Shown here: positions 1 to 5,799 of the stretch, piece by piece
Numbering within the stretch: position 1 is the stretch's first letter
Layout of the letters: each line of letters opens with the position of its first letter
IMG/VR virus record: IMGVR_UViG_3300045912_000683
Location: 1 to 24,251 of that record
Direction: 5' to 3' (one strand)
Length of the DNA: 24,251 nucleotides
Source of the DNA: a virus
Notes under the pieces: model-generated
Database searches by the model: none
What the model saw: the letters and a program-made list of their open reading frames with translations, nothing else
Told to the model about the DNA's origin: nothing
Program-made: the position numbers and the translations under genes

Positions 1-170
1 CTGGTGAAAAAAAGGATTCTGATGAAAAACCTAAAGAAGATGAAGAAGATGATGATAAAAAAGAAAAAACATCTGAAAAATTAAATTATTATACGTATCA
101 TCAAAAATTATTTGAACAAAATTTGAAAAAAATAAATAAGTTTTTAAATGAAAATAAAAGATATAGATGA
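1..170 (+). CDS. C-terminal fragment of an acidic, lysine-rich protein
   Basis: The reading frame is open from base 3 to a TGA at 168-170, and its start lies outside the window. The visible part of about 55 residues begins with a highly charged Glu/Asp/Lys stretch and ends in a more ordinary helical-looking segment containing NYYTYHQKLFEQ. Nothing identifies its function; such charged linkers occur in scaffold, capsid or DNA-binding proteins. The stop overlaps the next start by 4 nt (ATGA at 167-170), so it is translationally coupled to the SET-like gene. Confidence 0.6.
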   Translation, partial: GEKKDSDEKPKEDEEDDDKKEKTSEKLNYYTYHQKLFEQNLKKINKFLNENKRYR

Positions 171-589
171 AGAGTTTTTTAGAATTAGATGAAGGATTGC
201 AAATTATTACAAATAGTTATGGAGGGTCTGTAGTTAAAAAGAAAAAATTAACAAGTCTTCCGGAACTATCTTATGGACCAAATTTTAATGGATTATTTGC
301 AAATAAAGATTTTAATGCAGGAGAATGGATTGAGTCGGTACCATATATTGAAATTCCTAAATTTAGTTTTGAAAAGTTCCCTTTAGATAAAGTTTTTAAA
401 CTATTAGAAGATGTTTATGTTATACCATTAGGTTGGGCAAGTTTAATAAGATATTCAAAAGATCCCAATGTTGATTGGGAATGGGATTACGATGATGAAT
501 TAATTCACATCTATGCTCTAAAAAATGTTCAACGGGGTGATGAATTATTTATTTCATTTTTAAGAAAAATAAAACTAAAAAAAGATTAA
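167..589 (+). CDS. SET-domain (lysine methyltransferase-like) protein, degenerate active site
   Basis: The 140-residue product resembles the small stand-alone SET-domain proteins found in phages and bacteria. It has the early FANKDFNAGEWIE segment (about 44-56), matching the 'vFA.kdi..Ge.ie' strand, a central YVIPLGWASLI segment (84-94), and the C-terminal block YALKNVQRGDELFISF (116-131). Known SET enzymes bind S-adenosylmethionine with an NHSxxPN motif and use a tyrosine at the end of the GEEL.xxY block. Here these read RYSKDPN (95-101) and GDELFISF (124-131): the Asn-His pair and the tyrosine are replaced while the fold-defining parts remain. Methyltransferase activity is therefore doubtful and a binding role is possible. 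It starts on an ATGA overlap with the upstream gene. The fold call is fairly sure; the function is not. Confidence 0.7.
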   Translation: MKSFLELDEGLQIITNSYGGSVVKKKKLTSLPELSYGPNFNGLFANKDFNAGEWIESVPYIEIPKFSFEKFPLDKVFKLLEDVYVIPLGWASLIRYSKDPNVDWEWDYDDELIHIYALKNVQRGDELFISFLRKIKLKKD

Positions 590-592
590 ATC

Positions 593-979
593 ATGGCAAA
601 TTTAAAAGTAACAATCAAAATAGAAAGTACCGAACTGTTTCCATCACCTGTTAATCAAACCTCTGTTCATAACCTAATTGTTAATGGGACATTTATTGGT
701 TTTACAAAATTGCAATTGGATACTACTCCTACTAAAATAAATCAAGGTGCTATTAATGGTCCTTCATTGAGCGCATATTTATATGTGATGGCTCCTTTAA
801 CCAATTTGCAAACAGTATTTATAAAGAAAGGAACGGATCTTGAACCATTCATTAAATTGCTTCCCGGTGATTTTGCATTTATACCTTATGGCGCGCAAAC
901 TTCAGTTGAAGATTTATCGGCATATACGGCAGGCGCCGGAGCTGCATCAATACACTATTTTATCGCAGAAAAGGATTAA
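593..979 (+). CDS. Small beta-rich protein of unknown function
   Basis: I do not recognise this 128-residue protein. It looks mostly beta-stranded, with alternating polar and hydrophobic residues, many Thr, Ser and Gly, and a Gly/Ala-rich segment near the end (TAGAGAASIHYF). There is no signal peptide or membrane helix. Its codons are slightly richer in G and C than its neighbours'. It starts 3 nt after the SET-like gene and is followed within 30 nt by a strong terminator, so it ends a transcription unit. A small virion protein (decoration or fibre-associated) would fit this composition, but that is only a guess. Confidence 0.6.
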   Translation: MANLKVTIKIESTELFPSPVNQTSVHNLIVNGTFIGFTKLQLDTTPTKINQGAINGPSLSAYLYVMAPLTNLQTVFIKKGTDLEPFIKLLPGDFAFIPYGAQTSVEDLSAYTAGAGAASIHYFIAEKD

Positions 980-1005
980 ATAGGATTACTATAAGAATTT
1001 TTATT

Positions 1006-1036
1006 AAAACACCATTACAAATGGTGTTTTTTTATT
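1006..1036 (+). terminator. Rho-independent terminator
   Basis: An 11-bp perfect stem (AAAACACCATT at 1006-1016 paired with AATGGTGTTTT at 1020-1030) with a 3-nt loop (ACA) runs straight into a T-rich tract. It closes the unit ending with the small beta-rich gene and separates it from the nucleotide-metabolism genes. Confidence 0.9.
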
Positions 1037-1087
1037 TTTTTAAACAAACCATATCTTTTTTTATTTTTTTATAAAAACAAAAAAAAA

Positions 1088-1678
1088 ATGAAACTAATTA
1101 TTGTAGAAGGCATGGATAGGACTGGAAAAGACACAATAATCCAATCTTTGTATAATCAATATCATAATTTGGGTGTTGAGTTTACTTCTAAACACTTTAA
1201 AAAACCTAAAAATAAAGGTTTTTTAGGATTATCTGAGCAAATAAAGACTTTTAATAATGCTTTTTTAGAAGATTATGAAAAGCGTGATCAACCAGGTGTA
1301 ATTGTTTATAATAGATCATATTTAGGTGAATGCGTTTATGGACCTTTATATAGAAATATTAATAGGGAATATTTTGAATGGGTATGGACATTAGATAAGA
1401 TTTATACTGATAGTTTTGATGATATTAGTCTAATTATTCTTGATGCTTCACCAGAAGCATTATTAAAAATTGATGATGGTAAAGGATTTTGGAAAACAAT
1501 TGAAAACATTAAGAATGAAAGAGCACTTTTTTTAGAGATTTTTTCAAAATCTAGTATAGGTAGGAAGATATTATTGCCAACTTTTGATGAAATGGGCAAA
1601 AGAATAGATAAAAATGAATTATTTAAAGTGATTTTTAATTTTATAAACCTAAATCAATCTTATGTTAAGCATAAATAA
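1088..1678 (+). CDS. Thymidylate kinase-like deoxynucleoside monophosphate kinase
   Basis: This 196-residue P-loop kinase probably phosphorylates a dNMP to the dNDP using ATP. The N-terminus is a hydrophobic strand (KLIIVE) followed by the Walker A loop GMDRTGKDT (8-16). The segment VIVYNRSYLGE (71-81) corresponds to the (D/N)RS region of thymidylate and deoxynucleoside kinases. The strand SLIILDASPEALLKI (114-128) with the following Lys/Gly region matches the position before the LID. Length and motif order fit the family. The next gene, a thymidylate synthase-type enzyme, overlaps its 3' end by 17 nt, so the two probably act in the same pathway. If that partner makes hydroxymethyl-dCMP, this kinase could be the functional counterpart of T4 gp1. 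The leader is a run of A residues with no Shine-Dalgarno motif. Substrate is not determined by the motifs. Confidence 0.82.
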   Translation: MKLIIVEGMDRTGKDTIIQSLYNQYHNLGVEFTSKHFKKPKNKGFLGLSEQIKTFNNAFLEDYEKRDQPGVIVYNRSYLGECVYGPLYRNINREYFEWVWTLDKIYTDSFDDISLIILDASPEALLKIDDGKGFWKTIENIKNERALFLEIFSKSSIGRKILLPTFDEMGKRIDKNELFKVIFNFINLNQSYVKHK

Positions 1679-2537
1679 GCAAATTAAAAATATTTTACGC
1701 CAAATTTTAGAATCTAAAGACGCAGAAATCACTATAAATGGCAATAAATGTTATGAAATTTTAAATCAACAATTCATAATTGATCCTACTAGACCTATTA
1801 TTTCATTTTCAAACCGACCATTTAATTGGAAATATTTTTTAGGTGAAATAGTGTGGTATTTAAAGAGAACAAATGATCCAAAATTTATTTCTAATTTTTC
1901 TAAATTTTGGAATGGGTTAAAGAATCCCGATGGTACTGTAAATTCAAATTATGGGTATCAATTATTTGGTGAAAATCCCTATAATCAACAATTATATTGG
2001 GCACTTGAACAATTAAAAAGTGACCAATTCACTAGAAAAGCGGTTTGTTTTGTTTCAAAACCTAATTATCAATATCCAAATAATAAAGATTTTATATGCA
2101 CAATGTATTGCAATTTTTGGATTAGGAAGAATGAGTTACATATGAAAGTAAATATGCGTAGTAATGATATATTTTGGGGTGCTACATATGATATACCATT
2201 TTTTTCTCTAATAATGCAATCTATGCGACTATTATTATTGCCATATTATCCAAACCTAATATTAGGGAAATATATTCACCAAATGGATAATGTACATTTT
2301 TATCAAAGGCATCTTGATATTGCTAAAAAAATATGTTACAATGATGAAACAGAGGAAATAAATAATTTTATTGCTCTTAAAACACCACTTTTAAAAGAAT
2401 ATGGGGATAAAATTAGTGTTTCTCCACAAGCAGAAAATTTAATAACAAGTACAGAATTAATCATAGAAAAATATGGTGATATAAATAATATAGAAATAGT
2501 TAAAGATTTAATAAAATTATTTTTATTAGTTCAATGA
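1662..2537 (+). CDS. Thymidylate synthase-superfamily enzyme, probable dCMP hydroxymethylase
   Basis: This 291-residue protein aligns with E. coli ThyA almost without renumbering. The catalytic Cys is C146 (FICTMYCNFWIR), the phosphate and pyrimidine block is R166-S167-N168-D169, and the His/Tyr pair is H212 and Y214 (DNVHFY). GEIVWYLK (61-68) matches the ThyA ELLWFL helix. The residue aligned with ThyA Asn177, which distinguishes dUMP, is D177 in GATYDIPFF. Asp at this position is characteristic of T4 gp42 dCMP hydroxymethylase and is known to switch thymidylate synthase towards dCMP. I therefore infer a dCMP hydroxymethylase (or methylase) using methylene-tetrahydrofolate. The usual ThyA C-terminus (PVAI-like) and the R.TGT loop are absent, which also argues against ordinary thymidylate synthase. 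It overlaps the kinase gene upstream and the next gene by 4 nt (ATGA). Confidence 0.8.
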   Translation: MLSINKQIKNILRQILESKDAEITINGNKCYEILNQQFIIDPTRPIISFSNRPFNWKYFLGEIVWYLKRTNDPKFISNFSKFWNGLKNPDGTVNSNYGYQLFGENPYNQQLYWALEQLKSDQFTRKAVCFVSKPNYQYPNNKDFICTMYCNFWIRKNELHMKVNMRSNDIFWGATYDIPFFSLIMQSMRLLLLPYYPNLILGKYIHQMDNVHFYQRHLDIAKKICYNDETEEINNFIALKTPLLKEYGDKISVSPQAENLITSTELIIEKYGDINNIEIVKDLIKLFLLVQ

Positions 2538-2782
2538 GTTTAAAAAAGAAAAACCTGTGGTTTAATTGGGAAACACTTAAAATTATATTAGAATTAAAGA
2601 AAAAAAGAAGTCCTTATAAAATATTATTTTTAGAAGATCCGGAAGACCCATGGTTTATTCTTGTTTGCACAATTAAAAATAAAGGAAATAGTTTAGAATA
2701 TTTTACCATTATCACAAAAAATGATTTAGATTCTTGGATAAGTTATAAAAAAAGTGAAGGATATGCCAATGACAATAGTTGA
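2534..2782 (+). CDS. Small hypothetical protein
   Basis: This 82-residue protein is not recognised. It has a basic N-terminal half (KKKNLWFNW, then ELKKKRSPYK), a central beta-type stretch (PWFILVCTIKNKGNSLEYFTIIT) and a short helical tail. It has no membrane helix. It starts on an ATGA overlap with the thymidylate synthase-like gene and overlaps the next gene, so it belongs to the same operon. Overlapping small genes of this kind in phage metabolic operons are often accessory or regulatory; no specific role can be given. Confidence 0.6.
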   Translation: MSLKKKNLWFNWETLKIILELKKKRSPYKILFLEDPEDPWFILVCTIKNKGNSLEYFTIITKNDLDSWISYKKSEGYANDNS

Positions 2783-3260
2783 AATAAAAGAAATTTTAGG
2801 GAAAATGCAAAAAATATATCACAGTTTAGAGACCGATGATCTAAATGAAGATAATGTAATTGAAAATTTTGAAACTGTTAAAAGATACCAAATGCTAATT
2901 GAAGATGAATTACGCAGTGGGTTTAAAGATTATCCTGTTGATTTTATATTAGAAACATTTCATTTTTTTGGTGACCAAATTATGATTATGTATGATCCAA
3001 CTAGAGGATATTGTGCATATGATTTAAGTAATTTTATTGAAGATATAGATTGCGATGTAGAACCTGATTTTTCTAATTTTAGTGAAGAAGAATTGAAAAA
3101 ACTAAATATTGATAAAAATAATGTTAAAAAAATAAATTTAAAAGGTTCTATCTACAGATTTATTGTTCAAGATGAAGGTTGGGCACCAACTGTTAGAGAA
3201 GCTTTATGGAAATGGTTAGAGAAAATAAACAATACAACTATAATTTTTGATCATGCTTAG
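2763..3260 (+). CDS. Hypothetical acidic protein
   Basis: The frame opens at a GTG at 2754, but I prefer ATG at 2763 (MPMTIVEIKEIL); a second ATG at 2769 is also possible. The product of about 165 residues has an acidic helical N-terminus, a core with FHFFGDQIMIMYDPTRGYCAYD, and an aromatic C-terminal segment QDEGWAPTVREALWKWLEKI that could form an amphipathic helix. I do not recognise the family. The start lies inside the preceding gene, and the stop (TAG at 3258-3260) overlaps the ATG of the truncated gene at 3253. Before that gene was broken, this operon therefore ran on into it. Confidence 0.6.
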   Translation: MPMTIVEIKEILGKMQKIYHSLETDDLNEDNVIENFETVKRYQMLIEDELRSGFKDYPVDFILETFHFFGDQIMIMYDPTRGYCAYDLSNFIEDIDCDVEPDFSNFSEEELKKLNIDKNNVKKINLKGSIYRFIVQDEGWAPTVREALWKWLEKINNTTIIFDHA

Positions 3261-3330
3261 AGAATTATTTAATAATGTAAAAAGAATAATCCAATGGATT
3301 CCTATAATTAATAAATTATTTTTACTTTAA
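3253..3330 (+). pseudogene. N-terminal remnant of a conserved phage protein
   Basis: An ATG at 3253-3255 overlaps the upstream TAG. The frame encodes 25 residues, beginning MLRELFNNVKRIIQWIPII, before a TAA. The pattern LxxLFxNVKRIIxWIPII matches, from memory, the first residues of a conserved Caudoviricetes protein whose full-length members continue with an aromatic WKDRDWD-type segment and end in WWD or WWE. That continuation is missing here: the sequence departs after PII and stops. A matching C-terminal end lies 300 nt downstream (3595-3705) in the same frame. I read both as the two ends of one gene destroyed by insertion and deletion. It could instead be a short functional peptide, but its similarity to the family's start and the downstream partner argue against that. 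Confidence 0.5.
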
Positions 3331-3409
3331 AAAATTATCAATGAAATTTAGTTAATGGATAGTTGAATCAAGATCAATTAAATTAAAAAGGGTTAAAAAA
3401 GATTGTTAA

Positions 3410-3417
3410 GATAAATA
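3410..3417 (+). promoter_or_regulatory. GATAAATA late-promoter-like motif upstream of the tnpB remnant
   Basis: An exact GATAAATA in intergenic DNA, 18 nt before the tnpB-remnant ATG. Its context (TAAGATAAATAATAAAA) matches the other copies in the window and resembles the T4 late promoter core TATAAATA. If active, it would transcribe the tnpB remnant and its 3' structured RNA. Confidence 0.45.
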
Positions 3418-3435
3418 ATAAAATATCTCTATTAA

Positions 3436-3594
3436 ATGACCAGACTTGTAGCATACAAATATAGACTATATCCTAATAAAACCCAAGAAACCAAAATAAA
3501 TAAGACTTTTGGTCGTAGGAGTTCATGCGACCTAACGGACGCTGAGGTGGAGGATACAAAACCGATGAAGTGTCTAAAATTTCAGTGTCTATAA
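3436..3594 (+). pseudogene. tnpB: Internally deleted tnpB (IS605 OrfB) remnant
   Basis: The 52-codon frame starts MTRLVAYKYRLYPNKTQETK and continues to NKTFG (residues 22-26). This matches the N-terminal helix-turn-helix start of IS605 OrfB/TnpB ('...YRLYPTKEQ...L.KTFG...'). The frame then jumps to GRRSSCDLTDAEVEDTKPMK (26-45) and FQCL, which looks like the variable tail that follows the last zinc-finger/RuvC segment in TnpB proteins. Everything between is missing: no RuvC Asp/Glu residues and no CxxC zinc motifs. A protein of about 400 residues has thus been reduced by an in-frame deletion and cannot be a nuclease. The stop codon TAA (3592-3594) lies in the loop of the right-end hairpin. The N-terminal assignment is strong; the C-terminal one is weaker. 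Confidence 0.7.
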
Positions 3595-3612
3595 ATGACA
3601 TTGAAATTTGGA
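3511..3612 (+). ncRNA. Putative orphan omega-RNA (TnpB guide scaffold) remnant
   Basis: The segment overlaps the end of the tnpB remnant, where TnpB omega-RNAs are encoded. It contains a 7-bp stem (GGTCGTA 3511-3517 with TGCGACC 3526-3532, one G-U pair, 8-nt loop), a GC-richer stretch to about 3570, and a 13-bp stem (AAATTTCAGTGTC 3577-3589 with GACATTGAAATTT 3597-3609, one G-U pair, 7-nt loop). Preservation of paired arms while most of the coding part is gone suggests the RNA or DNA structure was kept longer than the protein. In functional systems the guide is the DNA just past the right end, here about 3613 onwards. Not proven to be transcribed. Confidence 0.42.
3577..3609 (+). repeat. 13-bp inverted repeat at the right end of the tnpB remnant
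   Basis: Arms 3577-3589 and 3597-3609 pair over 13 positions with one G-U; the 7-nt loop TATAAAT contains the tnpB stop. IS200/IS605 ends carry such subterminal hairpins, recognised by TnpA as single strands. It lacks a following T-tract, so it is not a typical terminator. Confidence 0.75.
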
Positions 3613-3705
3613 ACTATAAACCTTGTTAAGGAGGAATTGCTTGAAAAAGCAGAGGATTTAGCAATTAAAATTTTTAAGAATTATCACAAAAAATGGTGGG
3701 AATAA
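3595..3705 (+). pseudogene. C-terminal remnant of the broken conserved phage protein
   Basis: A 36-codon frame runs from ATG at 3595 to TAA at 3703-3705 and ends with a charged helix and the tail NYHKKWWE. From about 3628 (KEELLEKAEDLAIKIF) it looks like the C-terminal helix of the conserved phage family whose N-terminal start sits at 3253, which typically ends in a charged helix and WWD/WWE. The first ten or so codons (MTLKFGTINL) derive from the IS right end. Both gene ends are in the same frame, but roughly two thirds or more of a usual family member is missing, so no functional protein can be restored. It ends 1 nt before the glycosyltransferase start. Confidence 0.45.
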
Positions 3706-3706
3706 G

Positions 3707-4852
3707 ATGAATCGGATATGTTTAAATATGATTGTTCGTAATGAATCTAAAACAATAAAAAGGTGTTTAGATTCTGTTAAACAATATATAGATTATTGGG
3801 TTATATGTGATACTGGGTCAATTGATGATACAATAGATGTGATTAGGGATACTTTAAAAGATATTCCTGGTGAAATTTATAATGACCAATGGGAAAATTT
3901 TGAAACTAATAGGAATTTAGCGCTAGAACGTGCAAAAAAGACTAAATGCGATTGGATTTTTTTAATAGATGCTGACCAAGTCTTAAATTGTTCTTTTGAT
4001 ATTAAAAGTTATTTAAGTTCTTTAAAACCTAATGATAATGGGTATAAAATTTATGTATTACAAAAATTAAACCAATTAGAATATTATAATATTAGATTAT
4101 TCTCAATAAAAGGGAATCAAAATGCAAAATATGTAGGAGTAACTCACGAATATATTGATTTAGATAAAAATAATCAAAAGATTAAGATTGACCTAAATTA
4201 TTTCTATATTTATGATTATGGTGATGGCGGGTCTAAAGAGAATAAATTTAAAAGAGATTTAGAATTATTAAGTAAAGATCTTATTAAAAATCCCAATAAT
4301 CACAGAACAGTCTTTTATTTGGCACAAACATATAGATGTTTACAAATGTATAAAGAATCTTATGATACTTATATGAAAAGGTATCAAATGGGTGGTTGGG
4401 ACGAAGAAGCGTGGTATGCTCACTATTCTGCAGGTTTAAATATGATTAGTCTTAAATATGATGAAAAACAAATAATTGATCATCTTTTAAAATCTTGGAG
4501 TTTTAGACCGTGGAGAAATGAACCAATGGTTATGATTGGATCATTATTAAAGCAATCAAATCCTAAACACGCCGAATATTATTTAAGATTTGCGTTAGAA
4601 TTAAAAAATCCATTAGAAACCGGTGATATACTGTTTGTAGATTCACAATTTTATCATAATTACCCAAGAATGTATTTAGCAGATGCTTATTATAATCAAA
4701 AAAAATACAGAGAAGCAATAAATGAGTATCTAAAAACAGATTTTAAAAATAAGCCAATAAAAACCTATATTGAAAGGAAAATAATTGAAATTCAAAAAAA
4801 ATTAGGGTCATATTCTATAGAACAATTAGAAAAAATTTTAATAGGATCATAA
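3707..4852 (+). CDS. GT2-family glycosyltransferase with C-terminal TPR-like region
   Basis: This 381-residue protein starts with the GT-A fold signature of family 2: CLNMIVRNESKTIKRCLDSV (5-24), then WVICDTGSIDDT (31-42), the nucleotide-sugar-binding region, then WIFLIDADQVLN (83-94) with the metal-binding D88-A-D90. Residues from about 195 onward look like tetratricopeptide helices (VFYLAQTYRCLQMYKESYDTY; YLADAYYNQKKYREAINEYL). This GT2-plus-TPR layout is common in bacteria and giant phages. It transfers a sugar from a nucleotide sugar to an unknown acceptor. Possible acceptors are modified cytosine in phage DNA, a virion protein, or host surface glycan. It starts 1 nt after the broken gene and is 2 nt from a second glycosyltransferase, so the two form a pair. 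Confidence 0.85.
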   Translation: MNRICLNMIVRNESKTIKRCLDSVKQYIDYWVICDTGSIDDTIDVIRDTLKDIPGEIYNDQWENFETNRNLALERAKKTKCDWIFLIDADQVLNCSFDIKSYLSSLKPNDNGYKIYVLQKLNQLEYYNIRLFSIKGNQNAKYVGVTHEYIDLDKNNQKIKIDLNYFYIYDYGDGGSKENKFKRDLELLSKDLIKNPNNHRTVFYLAQTYRCLQMYKESYDTYMKRYQMGGWDEEAWYAHYSAGLNMISLKYDEKQIIDHLLKSWSFRPWRNEPMVMIGSLLKQSNPKHAEYYLRFALELKNPLETGDILFVDSQFYHNYPRMYLADAYYNQKKYREAINEYLKTDFKNKPIKTYIERKIIEIQKKLGSYSIEQLEKILIGS

Positions 4853-4854
4853 AT

Positions 4855-5778
4855 ATGTATAAAGTTGGGATAATAACTGCAGTTAAGGGATATAAAATAA
4901 AGGATTTATTGCCATTTTTAACAACATTCTATTCTATTTCTACTAGTTCGGAATTATTTTTAATAATGTATGATTATAGAGATGAAGAATTAGAATTGTT
5001 AAAAAAAATGGCTAATAATTTTAGTCAAAAGACTTATATATACACATCAGAGAGTAATTCTTTTCAAATAAGTGTTAAAAGATACCAAGAATTCTTAGAA
5101 ATAGCAAATAAACACCCGGAAATAGACTATTGGTGCCAAGTTGATGTTAGAGATTCTTATTTTCAATGGGATCCGGGTGAATGGATATTATCAAAAATTA
5201 AAGATTATTCAATAATAGCGTCTGGAGAAGGAGTAACACATTGGAATGAAGATTGGAATGGTGGTGGTTTACAATATTATTTTGGTGATAATTTTTGGAA
5301 CCGTTTAAAAGATAAAGAAGCTCTTTGCGCGGGTGTATGGGCAGCACATAAATCAAAATGGAATAATATATGTAGTGATATAATAGAATATTCTATTTAT
5401 TCAAAAGACCCATTTGGTAATTATGATCAACAATTGTTTAATATATTAATTTATGAAAAATATTTTAAAGATACCCTAATTGCGTCATTAGACCAAGATT
5501 TTGCAGTTAATCTTGGGTGTGCATACGCGTTACCAAATTTTAATCCTAAATGGTCAAATGGTAATAAATGTGAACGTTATGGATATGCTAGAGAAAATCG
5601 AGAATTGAGTGAATTTAAAGATGCTTTATTATATGAACAAATCATAATAACAAATGATCATAAAAAAATAATAAAAAATAGTTATGAAAAACCGTTTTCG
5701 ATAGTTCATCAATATGATAGAGTTCCACAATTAAAAAAATCTATTTTTGAAAAAATAGAAGAAATATTTAAAAATTAA
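4855..5778 (+). CDS. Putative glycosyltransferase (GT-A type)
   Basis: This 307-residue protein has hallmarks of a nucleotide-sugar transferase outside GT2. YWCQVDVRDSYFQWDP (about 97-112) carries the 'DvRDxxFQxDP' pattern in which the first Asp pair binds the metal and sugar donor. ALCAGVWAAHKSKW (157-170) matches the acceptor-side '.AG..g' block. DQQLFNILIYEKYF resembles the 'DQ..fN.L' block, and SIVHQYDR near the C-terminus is a recurrent ending in this group. No signal peptide or membrane span is visible, so it is cytoplasmic. It lies 2 nt after the GT2 gene and the two probably act in sequence on one acceptor. It ends its cluster 21 nt before the lysis gene. Confidence 0.7.
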   Translation: MYKVGIITAVKGYKIKDLLPFLTTFYSISTSSELFLIMYDYRDEELELLKKMANNFSQKTYIYTSESNSFQISVKRYQEFLEIANKHPEIDYWCQVDVRDSYFQWDPGEWILSKIKDYSIIASGEGVTHWNEDWNGGGLQYYFGDNFWNRLKDKEALCAGVWAAHKSKWNNICSDIIEYSIYSKDPFGNYDQQLFNILIYEKYFKDTLIASLDQDFAVNLGCAYALPNFNPKWSNGNKCERYGYARENRELSEFKDALLYEQIIITNDHKKIIKNSYEKPFSIVHQYDRVPQLKKSIFEKIEEIFKN

Positions 5779-5799
5779 ATAAAATAACCTAAAAATTTT

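Larger units (their letters stand above)
3331..3625 (+). mobile_element. Degenerate IS200/IS605-type element remnant
   Basis: Between the two ends of the broken gene lies sequence unlike its surroundings. It holds an AT-rich leader (3331-3435), a short in-frame deletion derivative of tnpB (3436-3594), a GC-richer block (3511-3570, about half G+C) and a strong hairpin (3577-3609). IS605-family elements carry tnpB, end in subterminal hairpins and leave no target-site duplication, which fits. The outer limits are approximate: no left-end hairpin was found, and the right end is placed just after the 3577-3609 hairpin. No TnpA (Y1 transposase) is present, so it cannot move by itself. Confidence 0.55.

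Noticed and set aside
3342-3609. TGAAATTT at 3342-3349 and again at 3602-3609 as a target-site duplication
   Set aside because: Eight bases of AT-rich sequence recur easily by chance here, the right copy is inside the hairpin arm, and IS200/IS605 elements make no target duplication.
3331-3625. IStron or group I intron that would splice out and restore the broken gene
   Set aside because: No group I core could be recognised, and the two gene ends together give only about 47 codons; the family's middle part is missing, so splicing would not restore a full protein.
4850-4857. CATAAATA at the glycosyltransferase junction as a further late promoter
   Set aside because: It overlaps the stop of one gene and the start codon of the next, leaving no room for a 5' leader, and its first base differs from the six exact copies.
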